Part shown: positions 13,535 to 25,642 of the stretch, in pieces
How positions within the stretch are numbered: position 1 is the stretch's first letter
Layout: every line of letters starts with the position of its first letter
Origin: Abelmoschus esculentus
Taxonomy: Eukaryota > Streptophyta > Magnoliopsida > Malvales > Malvaceae
Direction: 5' to 3'
Assembly (NCBI GenBank): GCA_035048815.1
Contig: JAUCBN010000042.1
Span: forward strand, 15,600,501 to 15,664,500
DNA length: 64,000 nucleotides
Position numbers and translations under genes: made by a program
The notes under the pieces: generated by a model
The model's input: the letters and a program-made list of their open reading frames with translations, nothing else
Told to the model about the DNA's origin: nothing
Databases searched by the model: none

Positions 13535-14628
13535 ATTTAAAAAGGGCATAAAGATAATTTCAATCCTTAACGTTTATAGTTTTTGTCGTTTTAGCTTTTA
13601 TTCTATTTTTAGGATAAATTTAATCCTTAACCTATATCTTTTTGACAAATAACTTATTTTTTAACTAGTTTGACGACTGGGTCGTTAAAAATTTAACGAT
13701 ATATATGTATAGAATATAATTTTAAATGACATGAAATGTAACCTATCAAATACATATATATATGGAATATAATTTTATTTTAATATAAAATATAAAACAA
13801 TTAAAATTCAAATAAAATATTAAAAATTAATTAATTCTAAAATAAAAAATTATAAAATATTCTTAACCCTAACTACGATAAAATCAAAATCTTATTCGAA
13901 TTGTGTTTATATTTTTTATTATATTTTAATATTAAAAAATAAATAACATATTTTTTAAAATTTTTACATAATTATTGTGACACAATTGTCTCATGAAAAC
14001 CTTTTTTCCGTGAATTTAGTTTATTGTATATAATATTTAAGATTAAATGTGATGGATTTTGTATTATTTAAATTATTGTCTAGAATTTGACATTTAAAAT
14101 ATTTGTTATATAATAAAAAATGAAATATTATATTAGTTTATCATATTTTATTTATACAATATTATTCTCATTATATTTTATTTGTTCATACATCTCAAAT
14201 AAAAAATAATTACAATACACTATGATTACAAATTCTAAAATAAAAATATAAACACAATTCGAATAAGATTTTGATTTTATCGTAGTTAGGATTAAGAATG
14301 TGTAATAATATTTTATTTTAGAATTAATTAATTTTTAATATTTTATTTAAATTTTAATTGTTTTATATTTTTATATTAGAATAAAACTATATTCCATATA
14401 TATATGTGTATTTGATAGGTTACATTCCATTTTATTTAAAATTATATTCTATATATATTTATCATCGTTAAATTTTTAACGGTCCAGTCATCAAGCTAGT
14501 TAAAAAATAAGTTATTTGTCAAAAAGATATAGGTTAAGGGTTAAATTTATCCCCCCAAAAAATAAGGGTCAAAACGACAAAAATTATAAACGTTAAGGGT
14601 TAAAATTATCTTTATGCCATTTAAAAAG
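13535..14628. mobile_element. long-inverted-repeat MITE, GGCATAAAGAT family (copy 1)
   Basis: The element runs from 13545 to 14618 (1074 bp). It begins GGCATAAAGATAATTT and ends with the inverted copy, and inverted similarity extends for roughly 350-400 bp on each side. Exact 10-bp flanks ATTTAAAAAG occur at 13535-13544 and 14619-14628. There is no coding sequence. Long inverted repeats plus a 9-10-bp duplication suggest a non-autonomous Mutator-like element, different in sequence from the GAGAAATTATT family. It lies between the divergent SUD1-like and RPS16 genes. Confidence 0.8.
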
Positions 14629-15057
14629 TGTATTTTAATTTTTTATTATAGAAAATTAAAGATAAAATCCTATTGTGATAAATTTTATATTTTTTATTAT
14701 TGACACAATCACATAAATTAATTATTGAATAAGGAAAAATATAATCATAAGAAAATTATAAAAAATTCAGCTAATAACCTAAAAATCGAAGATATAAATA
14801 ATTATGATACCGAAAGATATCACTTTAACATAAAAATAAATATAATAATAATAACGAATTACATCAATTTATTTAGATTGATTAAAATCACCTATCATAA
14901 ATTATTAAAATATTTATTAATTAAAACTAAAAATATTATACAAATCAATTTAAGTTAATTAAAACTAAAAAAACAACCGAAATAAATTTAGTTAATTATC
15001 GTCAACAACGATACGAACATCGCTCCATGTACATTTTACTAAAGTAGTTCCTCTAAA

Positions 15058-15165
15058 AGCCCAAAAGGGCCTTGGATCAATTAGAAAAGCCATGAACCCT
15101 AAAACGCACCGTTTTGACTCCTTTTGAAAACCCTAGCCTTGTGTATCGCAACCTCTTATATATAA
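15058..15165 (+). promoter_or_regulatory. RPS16 promoter: site II, telo-box, TATA box
   Basis: AGCCCA at 15058-15063 is the reverse complement of the site II core TGGGCT. Telo-box-like AACCCTAA occurs at 15095-15102 and AAACCCTA at 15128-15135. TATATATAA lies at 15157-15165, about 90 bp before the start codon. The site II plus telo-box pair is the known arrangement in plant ribosomal-protein and proliferation genes, so growth-linked expression is inferred. Confidence 0.75.
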
Positions 15166-15255
15166 CATAATCCAGTATCGCCGCGCATTTTGCTACGCTA
15201 GGGTGTTGTTTCAAGGTAAGAGCCGTTTTTCTGCGAAACCATAACCGGAACCAAG

Positions 15256-15693
15256 ATGGCAGAGAAAGCTATCGAATCAGTTCAATGCTTCGGCCGGAAG
15301 AAGACTGCGGTGGCAGTAACGTACTGCAAGAGAGGCCGTGGTCTGATCAAGATCAACGGCTGTCCCATCGAGCTCGTCCAGCCTGAGATCCTCCGTTTCA
15401 AGGCCGTCGAGCCAATCCTTCTCCTCGGCCGTCAGCGTTTTGCCGGCGTCGACATGAGGATCCGAGTCAAGGGAGGAGGTCACACTTCTCAGATCTACGC
15501 TATCCGCCAAAGCATCGCTAAAGCACTCGTGGCTTTTTACCAGAAGTACGTCGATGAGCAGAGCAAGAAGGAGATTAAGGATATTTTGGTGAGGTACGAT
15601 AGGACTTTGCTGGTTGCTGATCCCAGAAGGTGCGAGCCGAAGAAGTTCGGTGGAAGAGGTGCTAGAGCAAGGTTCCAGAAGAGTTACCGTTGA
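15256..15693 (+). CDS. RPS16: 40S ribosomal protein S16 (uS9)
   Basis: Component of the small cytosolic ribosomal subunit; its C-terminal tail reaches the decoding centre and contacts initiator tRNA. A single uninterrupted exon of 145 residues, the usual eukaryotic length. The universal uS9 features are visible: an early FGRKKTAVAVTYCKRGRG block, the central GGGHTSQIYAIRQSIAKAL block, and the basic C-terminus ending KFGGRGARARFQKSYR. The start is the first ATG after a short leader. The codons are notably GC-rich compared with the surrounding DNA, as expected for a highly expressed gene. Lack of introns is normal for several plant RPS16 copies. Confidence 0.97.
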   Translation: MAEKAIESVQCFGRKKTAVAVTYCKRGRGLIKINGCPIELVQPEILRFKAVEPILLLGRQRFAGVDMRIRVKGGGHTSQIYAIRQSIAKALVAFYQKYVDEQSKKEIKDILVRYDRTLLVADPRRCEPKKFGGRGARARFQKSYR

Positions 15694-17991
15694 GGAAGCT
15701 CTATGGTTCGGTTTGTTGTTCTTAATGAATTTGCATGGTCATGCTTATCTCAAATTAAGTTTTATTATATGGATTTAAATTAGCTTGTGACTTCGAGTTT
15801 CAGAATTTCTGGAAGTTTGTTTTGCATGCTTAAATTTATAGATAAACCCTTCAGACTGATGCATTTTTAATATTTAATCCTGTTGTTTCTCGTTTATTGT
15901 CTTGTTTTCAATCATATCTAGGCATTGTTTTAAGTGATTATAGTTTGGTAATTACCTATTATTTGAATACAATGTTAATAGCTTTGAGATGCATTGTAAA
16001 CCCTATTTTAGCTTCATATTCGTTTTGGTATTTCGGTGCTTGTCAATGTTTCTGAGTCTTGGTAAACATATTGAGGACATGATGAAATGAAATCTTGCTT
16101 CATCTTGTAAATGGTTTCAATATGCACTCTTTTGTCTGAAGGGGTAGGGTGGATCCTAGGGAGAATAGATGCTTAGCTTTCATAGTGTCTTAGTTCCCGT
16201 GCTAATAAATTCAGTTGGCTTTTGTTTGATTTGGTTGAGGTTATATTTAAGGGAAGAAATTTATATTAAAACATGGATTGCTCGTAAATTCTTTCATAAC
16301 ATTGCATTCATATTAAATCTCAAGCTTGAGTTAGTGCAAGTTGCAATTTAGGGTCTGAACTTGTTCTTATATAGGCTTCATTACCTCCCAAGGCTCCAAA
16401 TACACTTTCAGTACATCTTTTGTTTCTGTAAACAAAAGCTTTATGAGGAAGAGTAGAGAGTTTTCTTTTGCTCAAATTGAACATTAAGATCCCTCGTCCT
16501 CGGATTGATAGTTTTATCTATGTGCTCTGTGCTTTATAGGGTAGACAATGATTCATTGGAGTTATCATGGCATAATTGTTTTTTTTACGGTTACTAACCT
16601 ATTAGTTCTCTATGCCTTACTGATCCCAATGGTTTGTCGGAGAAAGTTCCCTGAGAGGCCATGATAGTGAGGAGAAAATGAGCTAGGTCGAGTTTGTTCT
16701 TCATCGTTATCTGTGGTACAAATTCCTGGTTTCAGGTTGGATATTGCATTGTTACTATAAACGTGATGTTGAATTTCCCCCCAATTGATGCATGATTACA
16801 AGTTTTCATGCGGGGAAATTGGGTAATAATAACCATCTTCTTCGATATTATCTTTCGCGCTGTTTCGGAATTTGTTCGGTTCGATGATTGTGCTTTACTT
16901 TTCTCATCTCATTAAGCATTATATTTTTTTCTCGAACTATAACCATCGTTATCTAATTTATTGGATAAATAATTTAGTTGTGTATTTAGAGTTCTACTAT
17001 GGGTGTCATTTTCAACTCAATTTATTTCATTTATATTGTTAGGCTCCAATCTATGACATTGTTTAGAGATGTAATGTCAAATGACACTGATCAATTGGTT
17101 GATTTTGACATTAGAATTTATTGAATGGTCTCGATATAACATGGAGTGATATTATTTGAAGAGATCTTGATTTAGTAAATTAAATAACAGACTGAAATAA
17201 TACTAAAATAAAAAAAGTACAAAAAAATAAGATGTTATGTCGTTATTTTCTTTGCTTCGTTAATGGTTTTTAACGTATTTATTGATTAATTTTGATCGAA
17301 TTGTGTAAAGACTTATTATGATATAAATTTTTAATTTATTTTTTATTCATAATATTAAAATTTAAATTGCTTTAATGTTTGTCGGTAGTGTTGTTACTTT
17401 TCAGGTTTAACCTTTATATTTTATGAAATTCAAAAGGGATTTAACAAAATAAATCTAAGAAATTATCAGCTGTCTAAATTTCGAAAAATGGTGTAATTTC
17501 GAGATCAAGGCATCTAAATCACAGAGGAAAGCTGCATGGGGGATCACATGGTATAAATAGCCCCTTAAATGTACGTTAATCTTCATCTCACAAGAACAAC
17601 GAAATTGAATTCGAATGTAATATTCAATAATTTTAAATTTAATCTCAATTGATCTGATTTAAAATTAATTCGAATATAATGTGTTATGTTATTAATTTAT
17701 TGTTTAATAATTGAGATTATCGTATAATGAGTTTTTAACGTCTTTATAATATATTTTACATTAAATATTCGAATCGAATATCATGAAATTTTCATTTTGT
17801 AAACTTACTATTTTACATTAAATAGTCAAATATTATTGATAGCAGTTGTACAAGATGATGATTGAAATATGTTTTGAATTATCCAATACACTAGTGGTCT
17901 GGTGGGAGCAGGTTGAGAATTCAAAATAATAAAAATGGGGCGACCGGAGGAGACTGGTGGGTCAAACTTGGGTGGCGCCGGTGGCTGCAAT
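15694..17991. other. intergenic region between RPS16 and CCoAOMT
   Basis: About 2.3 kb holding the RPS16 3' UTR and AT-rich spacer, then the 3' flank of the caffeoyl-CoA O-methyltransferase gene, which points the opposite way. No further gene, RNA gene or clear transposon ends were seen. Confidence 0.5.
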
Positions 17992-19298
17992 TCATTTAAG
18001 CCGGCGACAGAGGGTTATGCCATCCCGAACAGGTAGCATGCAGATCTCAATCCTGGGGTCAACAGCAAGAGCCTTGTTCAGTTCCGAAACAAAGTCTCTG
18101 TAATACCTAACGTACTTCCTGAGCGGAGCATCCGGCGTCGCCACCACCGACCCATTCCACAGCGTGTTGTCGTATCCGATCAAGCCACCGACTTTCACCA
18201 GCTCGATTAATCTCTCGTGGTAGTTCAGGTAATTGTCCTTATCAGCATCAACAAAGATGAAATCATACGACCCATGATTCTTTTCCTGCAAAGTTTTTTT
18301 CCCCAGTACATATCTAAAGTAACCAAATTGATGGGGTTGGTGAAATCTTTACATCTTGGACTAATTCATCAAGAACTGGCATTGCAGGGCCTTCTTTGAA
18401 CTCAATTTTGTGTGCAACACCAGCTTTTTGGATAACAGGTAAACCCAACTCATAGTTCTCTCTGTTGATATCCATTGCCAAAATCTGCAAAGCAATTGAA
18501 ACACCATTATTATTATTATTAGTTTCGAGTCGATGTCGGACCATGTCGTGAGAGTATAATTCGAAATTATTCATACCTTTCCATCTTGAGGAAGAGCAAG
18601 GGCAGTGGCCAAGAGAGAGTAGCCAGTGTAAACACCAATTTCCATGGTGTTCTTGGCATTGATCAGCTTGAGAAGCATGTTCAAGAATTGGCCTTCATCA
18701 GCTGATGTTGTCATAAGGTTCCTGTGGTTTTACAGATCAGTAACAAAACCCCAAACCATAAACACAAATGAAGGTTCATATGAACACCCTTAGAGGAAGA
18801 TAAGGCTAAGAAGAGCGAAATCGGGTTTTTTCGAACGAAGTTTGTGAATAAGTAATTGTCTGATAATGGGTAAAGAATATGTCTTTCTGTATGTAACATG
18901 ATGTATTGAACATACATGAATGTCAATTAAGTATCATAAATAAATTGATCTCGATTGTTTAATCCATTGACAATTAGAGTCATTCTTTGATAAATGATAA
19001 CTATTAGTCAGACTCGATAGAATATAACCAACCATGGTTGCTTGGCAGTCAGCTCTCTGAGCTCCTTCATAGGTTCAGGCTCCCTTGGATACACACTAGT
19101 TTCAAGTATATACTGCAAAATCAAACCCTCAAGTCAAAACACAGATTAAAAATGAAAATTTTCAAACAAGAATCTGATGGGGATCTTCAAGGATGATACC
19201 TGGTAAAGTGCATCACTCTGCAGGAGGCTCTTGTGGCCAACTTCCTGGTGCCTGCTAGCCTGAGATTGCTGGTCTTGTGTATTGTTGTTGATTGCCAT
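17992..19298 (-). CDS. CCoAOMT: caffeoyl-CoA O-methyltransferase
   Basis: SAM-dependent enzyme that methylates the 3-hydroxyl of caffeoyl-CoA to make feruloyl-CoA, the route to G and S lignin; cytosolic and divalent-cation dependent. Five exons in transcript order: 19298-19200, 19112-19033, 18721-18577, 18484-18353, 18285-17992. All phases join, giving 249 residues (typical 247). Family marks are YILETSVYPREPEPMKELRE, MEIGVYTGYSLLATALALP for SAM binding, ILAMDINRENYELGLPVI, and VDADKDNY with Asp165. Asp191-Asn192 in GYDNTLW complete the metal site by analogy with the alfalfa enzyme. All key residues are present, so the protein should be active. It belongs to the true CCoAOMT group rather than the CCoAOMT-like group, judged by overall similarity. 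Confidence 0.97.
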
Positions 19299-20196
19299 TT
19301 CCTACAAATCTTTTCAGAAAAGCTTAGTTTTTGCTTGAATGGTAAGCTGAGATGAGGGAGGGAAATGCAATGGGGGTTATATGGGGGTTACCATGAGTAA
19401 TCAAGATTTCATATTTCTTTCTTTACTTGTTCATGATTTAAGGTGGAAATGTGTTCTTTTGGAAACGGAGTTGTCATAATCCGCATGATTTTCGAATTTT
19501 ATTAATTATTCATGTGATTCTATTCATATATTTGTTTTTAGTTATTAGTCTGATCCTACGTTGTAATAATTGATTAAGAATATTAAAACATAACTGAATC
19601 ATTATATGGATGCACTTTTTTGCATACCTTTGCATAAGCCATGACTAATACAATCGTATTTCGGTTCGATTGTTTTCAAATAATACATCGAAAATTTTGT
19701 CACCAGAAGAAAAATTCAATATTCTTCAAATTAATCATTTTAAGGTTCTCCCAAGGGATTTGCCTGCAATGGTAGGGACCCAAGAGCACAAAGACAATAA
19801 TTTCCAAGTTGTAGAGATCCCAAAGATAAGGAACAAAGTAGTTGTTTAGGTCACGTGAGCACTAATAGACATTACACAAAGAGGAAAAATAATATGAACT
19901 ACTAACCCCACCAACATGTGACCAACCATCATCTTTTAAAAATTTAAGTCACAGCCATCAAAGATATAACGTATCTTAATTTTAAAAACTCAATTTATTA
20001 AAAAATTTAAAAAAGGTTATTAACTATAACTTTTGTTAATATTTTAGAACTGATTAATATGGTTATGATTTAAGTTTTTATATTTTTTTTAATTTGAAAT
20101 GTTATCATTCCATCGAACAAATATTTGGTTTTTATTTATTTTTATGATAGAGAAAAAAACAAAACAAAACAAAAAAAACTTTGTACTTATCGTCAT
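19299..20196. other. CCoAOMT promoter and PUB25/26-like 3' flank
   Basis: About 900 bp holding the 5' flank of the CCoAOMT gene (it is transcribed leftwards from 19298) and the 3' flank of the U-box gene. Apart from the AC-element-like cluster listed separately, nothing distinct was seen. Confidence 0.5.
19901..19927. promoter_or_regulatory. AC-element-like cluster upstream of CCoAOMT
   Basis: Within 27 bp occur ACTAACC (19901-19907), ACCAACA and ACCAACC (19921-19927, identical to the AC-II element), about 610-630 bp upstream of the CCoAOMT start. AC elements are bound by lignin MYB factors and are typical of phenylpropanoid genes. Function here is inferred from sequence and position only. 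Confidence 0.5.
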
Positions 20197-21450
20197 TCAA
20201 AAGGGTACGACTTTGCTGCAACCGAGATCATTCGAATTCCCGGTAGAATCTTCAGGCCACGAATCCCGAAGCAATTTAAGCAGCATTTGAGCTTTCCGCT
20301 TTGCTCTGTCCGTACAATCGCTTTGGACCAACAGCAGTAGTTGAGTCAGGACGCCCGCACTCACCGCCTCCCTCTGACTACGTTCCGATTCAGAACACAG
20401 CGACATCAACGCGCCGGCGGCGTACTCAGTGGCTCTATCGGAAATCTTCAGTATCGTTTTTACCAACAACGGGACCGTGAGTGCGTGCGACACGATGGCG
20501 GAGGAACCGGAGGGGATCCGGCATAGCAACTCGATTGTCGCTAGAGCTCGTTCGGCGTCGCATTTGTCCAGATCGGGTAACCGTTCGATCAGCGCTTCGG
20601 CGGCTCCGGCTTCCACGGCTTTGTGTCTGGTTTGTTTCACTAAGCACAAGGGGAACAGAGCTCGAACGCCGATTCTCAACGCGCGTGGATATGAGCTGAG
20701 GTTCTTCAATATGTCGACGACGCCGGCGAAGAGTTCTTCAACATTGCTGATCCTGGCTTGGAGATCCGACGATCTCGTTCCGGCGAGAACGGTTTCGATG
20801 AGCGAAGCCGAGTTGAGTCGAACATCGATCGATGAATGAAACAAGAGTTTCGATAAGTAAATCACTTTATTCAAATCCGAAGCGATCTCCGTGCACTCGG
20901 ACTCACTGAGTTTAAACATCACCAAAACCGCGAGTGCCTCCTGGTTCAACTCCGAGGATCCGGAACCCGAATCCGAAAACACGATACTCCTTAATATTTC
21001 ACGAGCGTTATTATGAGAACAAATCACGGAACGGTTCTTCTCCGAATCACGGGCAAGTCCCTTGAGTCGAACCAGAGCTGAAACACGAACCGAAACCGGA
21101 TTCGAAGCCGACGAAGCCTGGTTCATCAACGACCTAACCGTAGCTGGTTCCGCCGGTTGTTTAGGAGTAGGAATTCGCTCAATACCAAAAGCCCGGTTCG
21201 CGACACACCAATCTTGAATCAGTCGGCGAAGTGTATGGTTAGGGATGAGAGTGAAATCCGAGAGCGGCGTTCGAGTGACCGGACAGGTTGTGTTACCGGT
21301 AGCAGCCCACGATTCGATGCTAGTCCGGTCGTAGGTTTGGCCGGTGCTGACGGTTACCGGGTCACGCATGAGTTCCAGAGAAATTGGGCATCTGAAATAA
21401 TAAGGGACTTGAACGCCGACCAAATCTAAAGGCTCTAAGCTTCCGGGCAT
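20197..21450 (-). CDS. U-box E3 ubiquitin ligase, PUB25/PUB26-like
   Basis: Plant U-box/ARM ligase. Arabidopsis PUB25 and PUB26 act in cold signalling (MYB15 turnover) and immunity (BIK1 turnover). Intronless, 417 residues from the ATG at 21450, which gives the family start MPGSLEPLDL; the reading frame continues two codons upstream without another ATG. The U-box lies at about 16-90, with YYFRCPISLELMRDPVT, GQTYDR, CPVTRTPLSDFTLIPNHTL and LRRLIQDWC. Armadillo-like helical repeats, leucine- and alanine-rich, fill about 130-400. The length and the lack of introns match PUB22-26. The ORF is clean with no lesion. Confidence 0.93.
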   Translation of the reverse strand: MPGSLEPLDLVGVQVPYYFRCPISLELMRDPVTVSTGQTYDRTSIESWAATGNTTCPVTRTPLSDFTLIPNHTLRRLIQDWCVANRAFGIERIPTPKQPAEPATVRSLMNQASSASNPVSVRVSALVRLKGLARDSEKNRSVICSHNNAREILRSIVFSDSGSGSSELNQEALAVLVMFKLSESECTEIASDLNKVIYLSKLLFHSSIDVRLNSASLIETVLAGTRSSDLQARISNVEELFAGVVDILKNLSSYPRALRIGVRALFPLCLVKQTRHKAVEAGAAEALIERLPDLDKCDAERALATIELLCRIPSGSSAIVSHALTVPLLVKTILKISDRATEYAAGALMSLCSESERSQREAVSAGVLTQLLLLVQSDCTDRAKRKAQMLLKLLRDSWPEDSTGNSNDLGCSKVVPF

Positions 21451-22748
21451 CTCCAATGGAAAATAAGAAATAAAAGAAATAAATTAATTAAAATGAGAAA
21501 AAAAAAAATGAATCTGGGAAATTCTCTGTGAATGATGCCTGTTTTTTGGGGTCTCAGTCTTATATGAGAAAAGGTTGGAACAGAACAGAGGGACAAGGGT
21601 CCACACGTGTGGCATTTATAGGTCCGATCTCTGGAACCTAACTGGCTAACTAAGGTTTGGTTGGTCAAAGGAAATGTGCTCACTTTTGTTTGGATCTTAT
21701 TTTTTTATATAATTATTAGTATTTAATTTATATCAAATATTATGAGATAAATTTTTTAGATTTGTTTTTTATTCGTTATATTAAAATTAGGGACGATAAT
21801 GAGAAGAATTTTTTTAAATAAAAATAAAATTAATTTGTGCAGGATGTCATGGGTTGTATGTCCCATGGGTTTCAAAGGTATAAAATTAAAGGGTAACACT
21901 TTTTACAGTTTGGTGGGGTGTCAAAACTTACTTTTATTTATGTTTTTTTATACAAAATTAAAAAATATATAATTAAATAAAATGACACCTTCCGGTTGAG
22001 AAATTGATGTTTGATTATGAATTTTGATTTTAGATTTTATAAACTTTTTAAAAAATTGTTTTTTATTTTAATTTATTTGAAAAAGTCATTAATATTTTCG
22101 AGTATTTTTAATTTGCCTCATGATAATATATAGTAATATATATGGTTATAACAAAATATTTTTTATATTATTTTAATCTTTTAATATAAGATATATATAC
22201 CTTATAAATAAAATTATTTAAATATATATTTTTTAAATAAATATGATTTTTTAACTAAAATCATTTACTGAGGTCTTTAATGTCAATATTTAACTAATGT
22301 TATTTAATGAGATAAATGTCTTGTCATACATTAATTTTTTAAATAAATACTTCTTAGTTTTTATTAAATTGTTGCATTGAAAAGTTATAATTACTACACA
22401 ATTAAGAAATAAAATGATCGGATTAAATAATTTAAAAAAATTTATAACCTAAAAAAATATTTTTTTTATAAAAATAAGCACGTCAACAAAATTCAGAAGC
22501 TTCATGAATCTTCGTATGTGTCTGCCTAAATGAGTCACATAAAGAAGGAAGAAGGAGTTTTACGCGATCCAAACTGTCATGCAAAATGTATCGCTATTCA
22601 GAATTGATTTTATCGACAAATAACCATCAACCGAGTGAGAATATAACTTTTCAAGTGACTACCGATAAAAACATAAATAAGGAACTATCCACAAAAATAT
22701 ATGAACCAAGCCAACAAACAAAAGCATATCCTAAGAATAGAAAAAAAA
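21451..22748. other. U-box gene 5' flank and AT-rich spacer
   Basis: The first 200 bp are the leader and promoter side of the U-box gene. The rest is AT-rich without a supported gene. Small open frames here have no family resemblance. Confidence 0.5.
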
Positions 22749-23695
22749 GGCATACAGATAAATTTAACCCTTAATGTTTATAATTTATATTATTTTAATT
22801 TTTATTCTTTATTTGAGATAAATTTAACCCTTAACATAAGTTTTTTTTGACAAATATCATATTTTTTAACTATCACGGTGATCGCACCGTTAAAATTTTA
22901 ATAATAATGACATATACTAAACATGTGATAATATATTTTAAATGACATGACATCTAACCTATCAAATACATATGAAATATAATTTTATTTCAAATATAAA
23001 ATATAAAATAATTAAAATTCAAATAAAATATTAAAACTTAATTAAATCTAAAATATTTTGGCTATTAAACCTTAAATAAATTTATTATCCTATTTTTTAT
23101 ATATTTTTGTTTTTTAATTTAATTAAAACTCAAAACCTAAAACCTTAAATTTATTACTTTTAAATTTTAATTTAAATCTTAAACTATAAATCAAACCTTA
23201 AACTTTCAATCTGGATTGAACACTAAAATATATAAATTTTAAACTAAAATGACAAAAACCCAATTGATTAGTATTAAAGTCCCTTATCTTTGATTTATCG
23301 ATAGCAGTCTTTACAAAATTCTTCTTTTTCGGACTGTGTTCATATTTTTATATAGGATTTTGATTCTATTGTAGTTAAGATTGATAATTTCTAGTATCAT
23401 TTTTGTTTTAGATTTAATTAATTTTTAATATTTTATTTAAATTTTAATTATTTTATTTCTTATATTAGAATAAAATTATATTCTACGTATATATATTTAA
23501 TAGCTTAGATATCATGTCATTTAAAATATATTATCATATGTTACCATCGTTAAAATTTTAACGGCCTAATCATTATATTAATTAAAAAGTAGACATTTGT
23601 CAAAAAATATAGGTTAAAGGCTAAATTTATCTAAAAAATTAAATATCAAAATAATAAAAATTTTAAACGTTAAGAATTAAAATAATCTTTATACC
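22749..23695. mobile_element. long-inverted-repeat MITE, GGCATAAAGAT family (copy 2)
   Basis: About 947 bp. The left end reads GGCATACAGATAAATTTAACCC and the right end, read inwards, GGTATAAAGATTATTTTAA; similarity between the arms continues for several hundred bases and both arms resemble copy 1 at 13545-14618 throughout. The flanks are A-rich (about 8 A on the left, 7 on the right), so the duplication cannot be defined. The core contains degenerate AACCTTAAA-type repeats. Confidence 0.7.
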
Positions 23696-25396
23696 AAAAA
23701 AATCTTTCATAAAAATAGAAAAATATATAATTAATATTAAAATTAATAACTAACTATCGATCAAAGTAAAAAACGGTTAGAGATGAAGAAATTTTACGGA
23801 GATTAAAGAAAATGTATCGTTTTTTATTTAAAAATATTTTGAAAACTAATAATGCCGGTTGATGAGAAGGAATCCTAATCAAATAGTAAATAAAGTTTAG
23901 TTTTGCATAATTATGTTTGAATGGTTTGTTCGTGTGAGTCAAAGGTCAAAAGAGTAAAACACAAGAATGTGTGGGTCCACACACAAGATTGTCCCTACCA
24001 CTTGTTTCGTCAACCAATCAAAAAATCAGATTTAGAATCATAATGAACATATATATCCCTGATAATGGGTGGGGTGGGTCCAAATATAAGTGGATGATGT
24101 TTATCAATTGGACAACCCCCAGAGTAGTCTCTCTATTCTCCTTCGTTATGACTCATTTGATAAACATCGAAAATAACATATGATATTAGTTTTTTTAAAA
24201 TTAATTAATAAATATTATAATAATATATATTCTAAAATATAATCTTTATCTTTGATATTAAATTAATTAATAGTTATTAATTTAAAATTAATAATCAGAT
24301 AAATATTAAATTCCAAATTAACCTTGTTTTAACGTTGTAAGGCGTATAATGGAAGCAATAATTAGATCGGTCTTAAAATAGTAACCTTTGAAATGTGCCT
24401 CAAACAAGTTGGTGTCGTGTAGCGGCGGAACCACACGCGTGTGTGGAACAGTGCAACCCACGACGCATGGTTGTATCCAGTCAACCGGACCATTCATTGC
24501 CGCTACACCCTACACACAATTTTTACCGGCATCGACCCATGCGCCAAACAGCACGAGTTTCCAGCTCTCCCTCTGGAGAGAGACTTTTAAACTCAAAAAA
24601 ATTATTAAGCACTTAAACTTTAAAATGTTTCTCTAAACTAGAAGAGAGTTCGTTAAATATCAATACGATTAGTTTAAGTGATAAATAATTTAGTTCCGTT
24701 TAAGTAAGTCTCATATTCGAGATATTGTGTACGCAAAAATCTCTGTCGAGAGACTCACTCACCAAAACGAGATGTGCGACGCAGGTTAATCTGATTAGTC
24801 AGGACTAAACTCTAAAATTAAAAAAATTCAAAAATTATTTCAAAATTAAAATTAAAAATTATTTAAATACGAAATATATAAAAACATTAAAAAACTGATA
24901 ATTCAAAAATTATATCAAAATATTTAAAATATTTTCAAATTCAACTATATTTAAATGTAATAAATGATACTTTTTAGAAGATTAAAATATTAAAAAAACA
25001 TTTTAGTTACAAATTTCAAGGACAAATATAAATATTTATATTAATTTAAATTTATAAAATTTTTAAAAAATAAATTTATAAAATTTTAAATTATAAAAAA
25101 TTAATTTTAAATAAAATATATATATAATTTTTAAAATATAAACGACACCTATTCCGACGTAATAGTAATGTTTATTATAATCTATAAATAAAATTACTAG
25201 CTTATAGTAATATTTTAAAATTTAACAACGTTATCCAATGGGCTCAACACCGATTTACGTGCCTTTTCATCGTACGTAACTTCGTATTTATACTAATAAT
25301 TTTATATTAAAATATACATTCCATCATTTTTAATAAATCTGAAACATATGTTGTGTGATCTGTCTTGACAATGCCATGTCTTTATCTTATTAGAAT
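23696..25396. other. AT-rich spacer, no gene supported
   Basis: A mixed-composition island at about 24380-24600 contains short open frames with no recognisable domain. A stretch at about 24660-24770 looks like a common dispersed plant repeat, but its ends could not be defined. Confidence 0.4.
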
Positions 25397-25642
25397 CTAA
25401 ATATTGGGAGATTATTAGGTGACTCATATTTACTGTATTATTTATGATCTAAACAATTAGGATCGTTTATCTTAAATTAACTACTTAATAACGCTTACCC
25501 ATTAATTACATGTAGAAAAGGGGTGATGATTCACTTTAAAAAAATTGAGATAAACTGTCCTGATTAATTAAAATCATAAATGACGTGATGAATAGGTTTC
25601 ACCAAATAATTTTTTTTATTTTTTTATTAAATTCTAAATATT
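25397..25642. mobile_element. Mutator-like MITE (copy D)
   Basis: The element runs from 25406 to 25633 with exact 9-bp flanks CTAAATATT at 25397-25405 and 25634-25642. The left end is GGGAGATTATTAGGTGA. The right arm read inwards contains AATTATTTGGTGAAACCTA followed by TTCATCACGTCATTTATG, matching the other copies. About 20 bp of T-rich sequence seems to have been added at the right end, so that terminus is blurred. Confidence 0.7.

Noticed and set aside
24388..24636. Short overlapping frames in a GC-richer patch
   Set aside because: No recognisable family and both frames are equally open, so coding is not supported.
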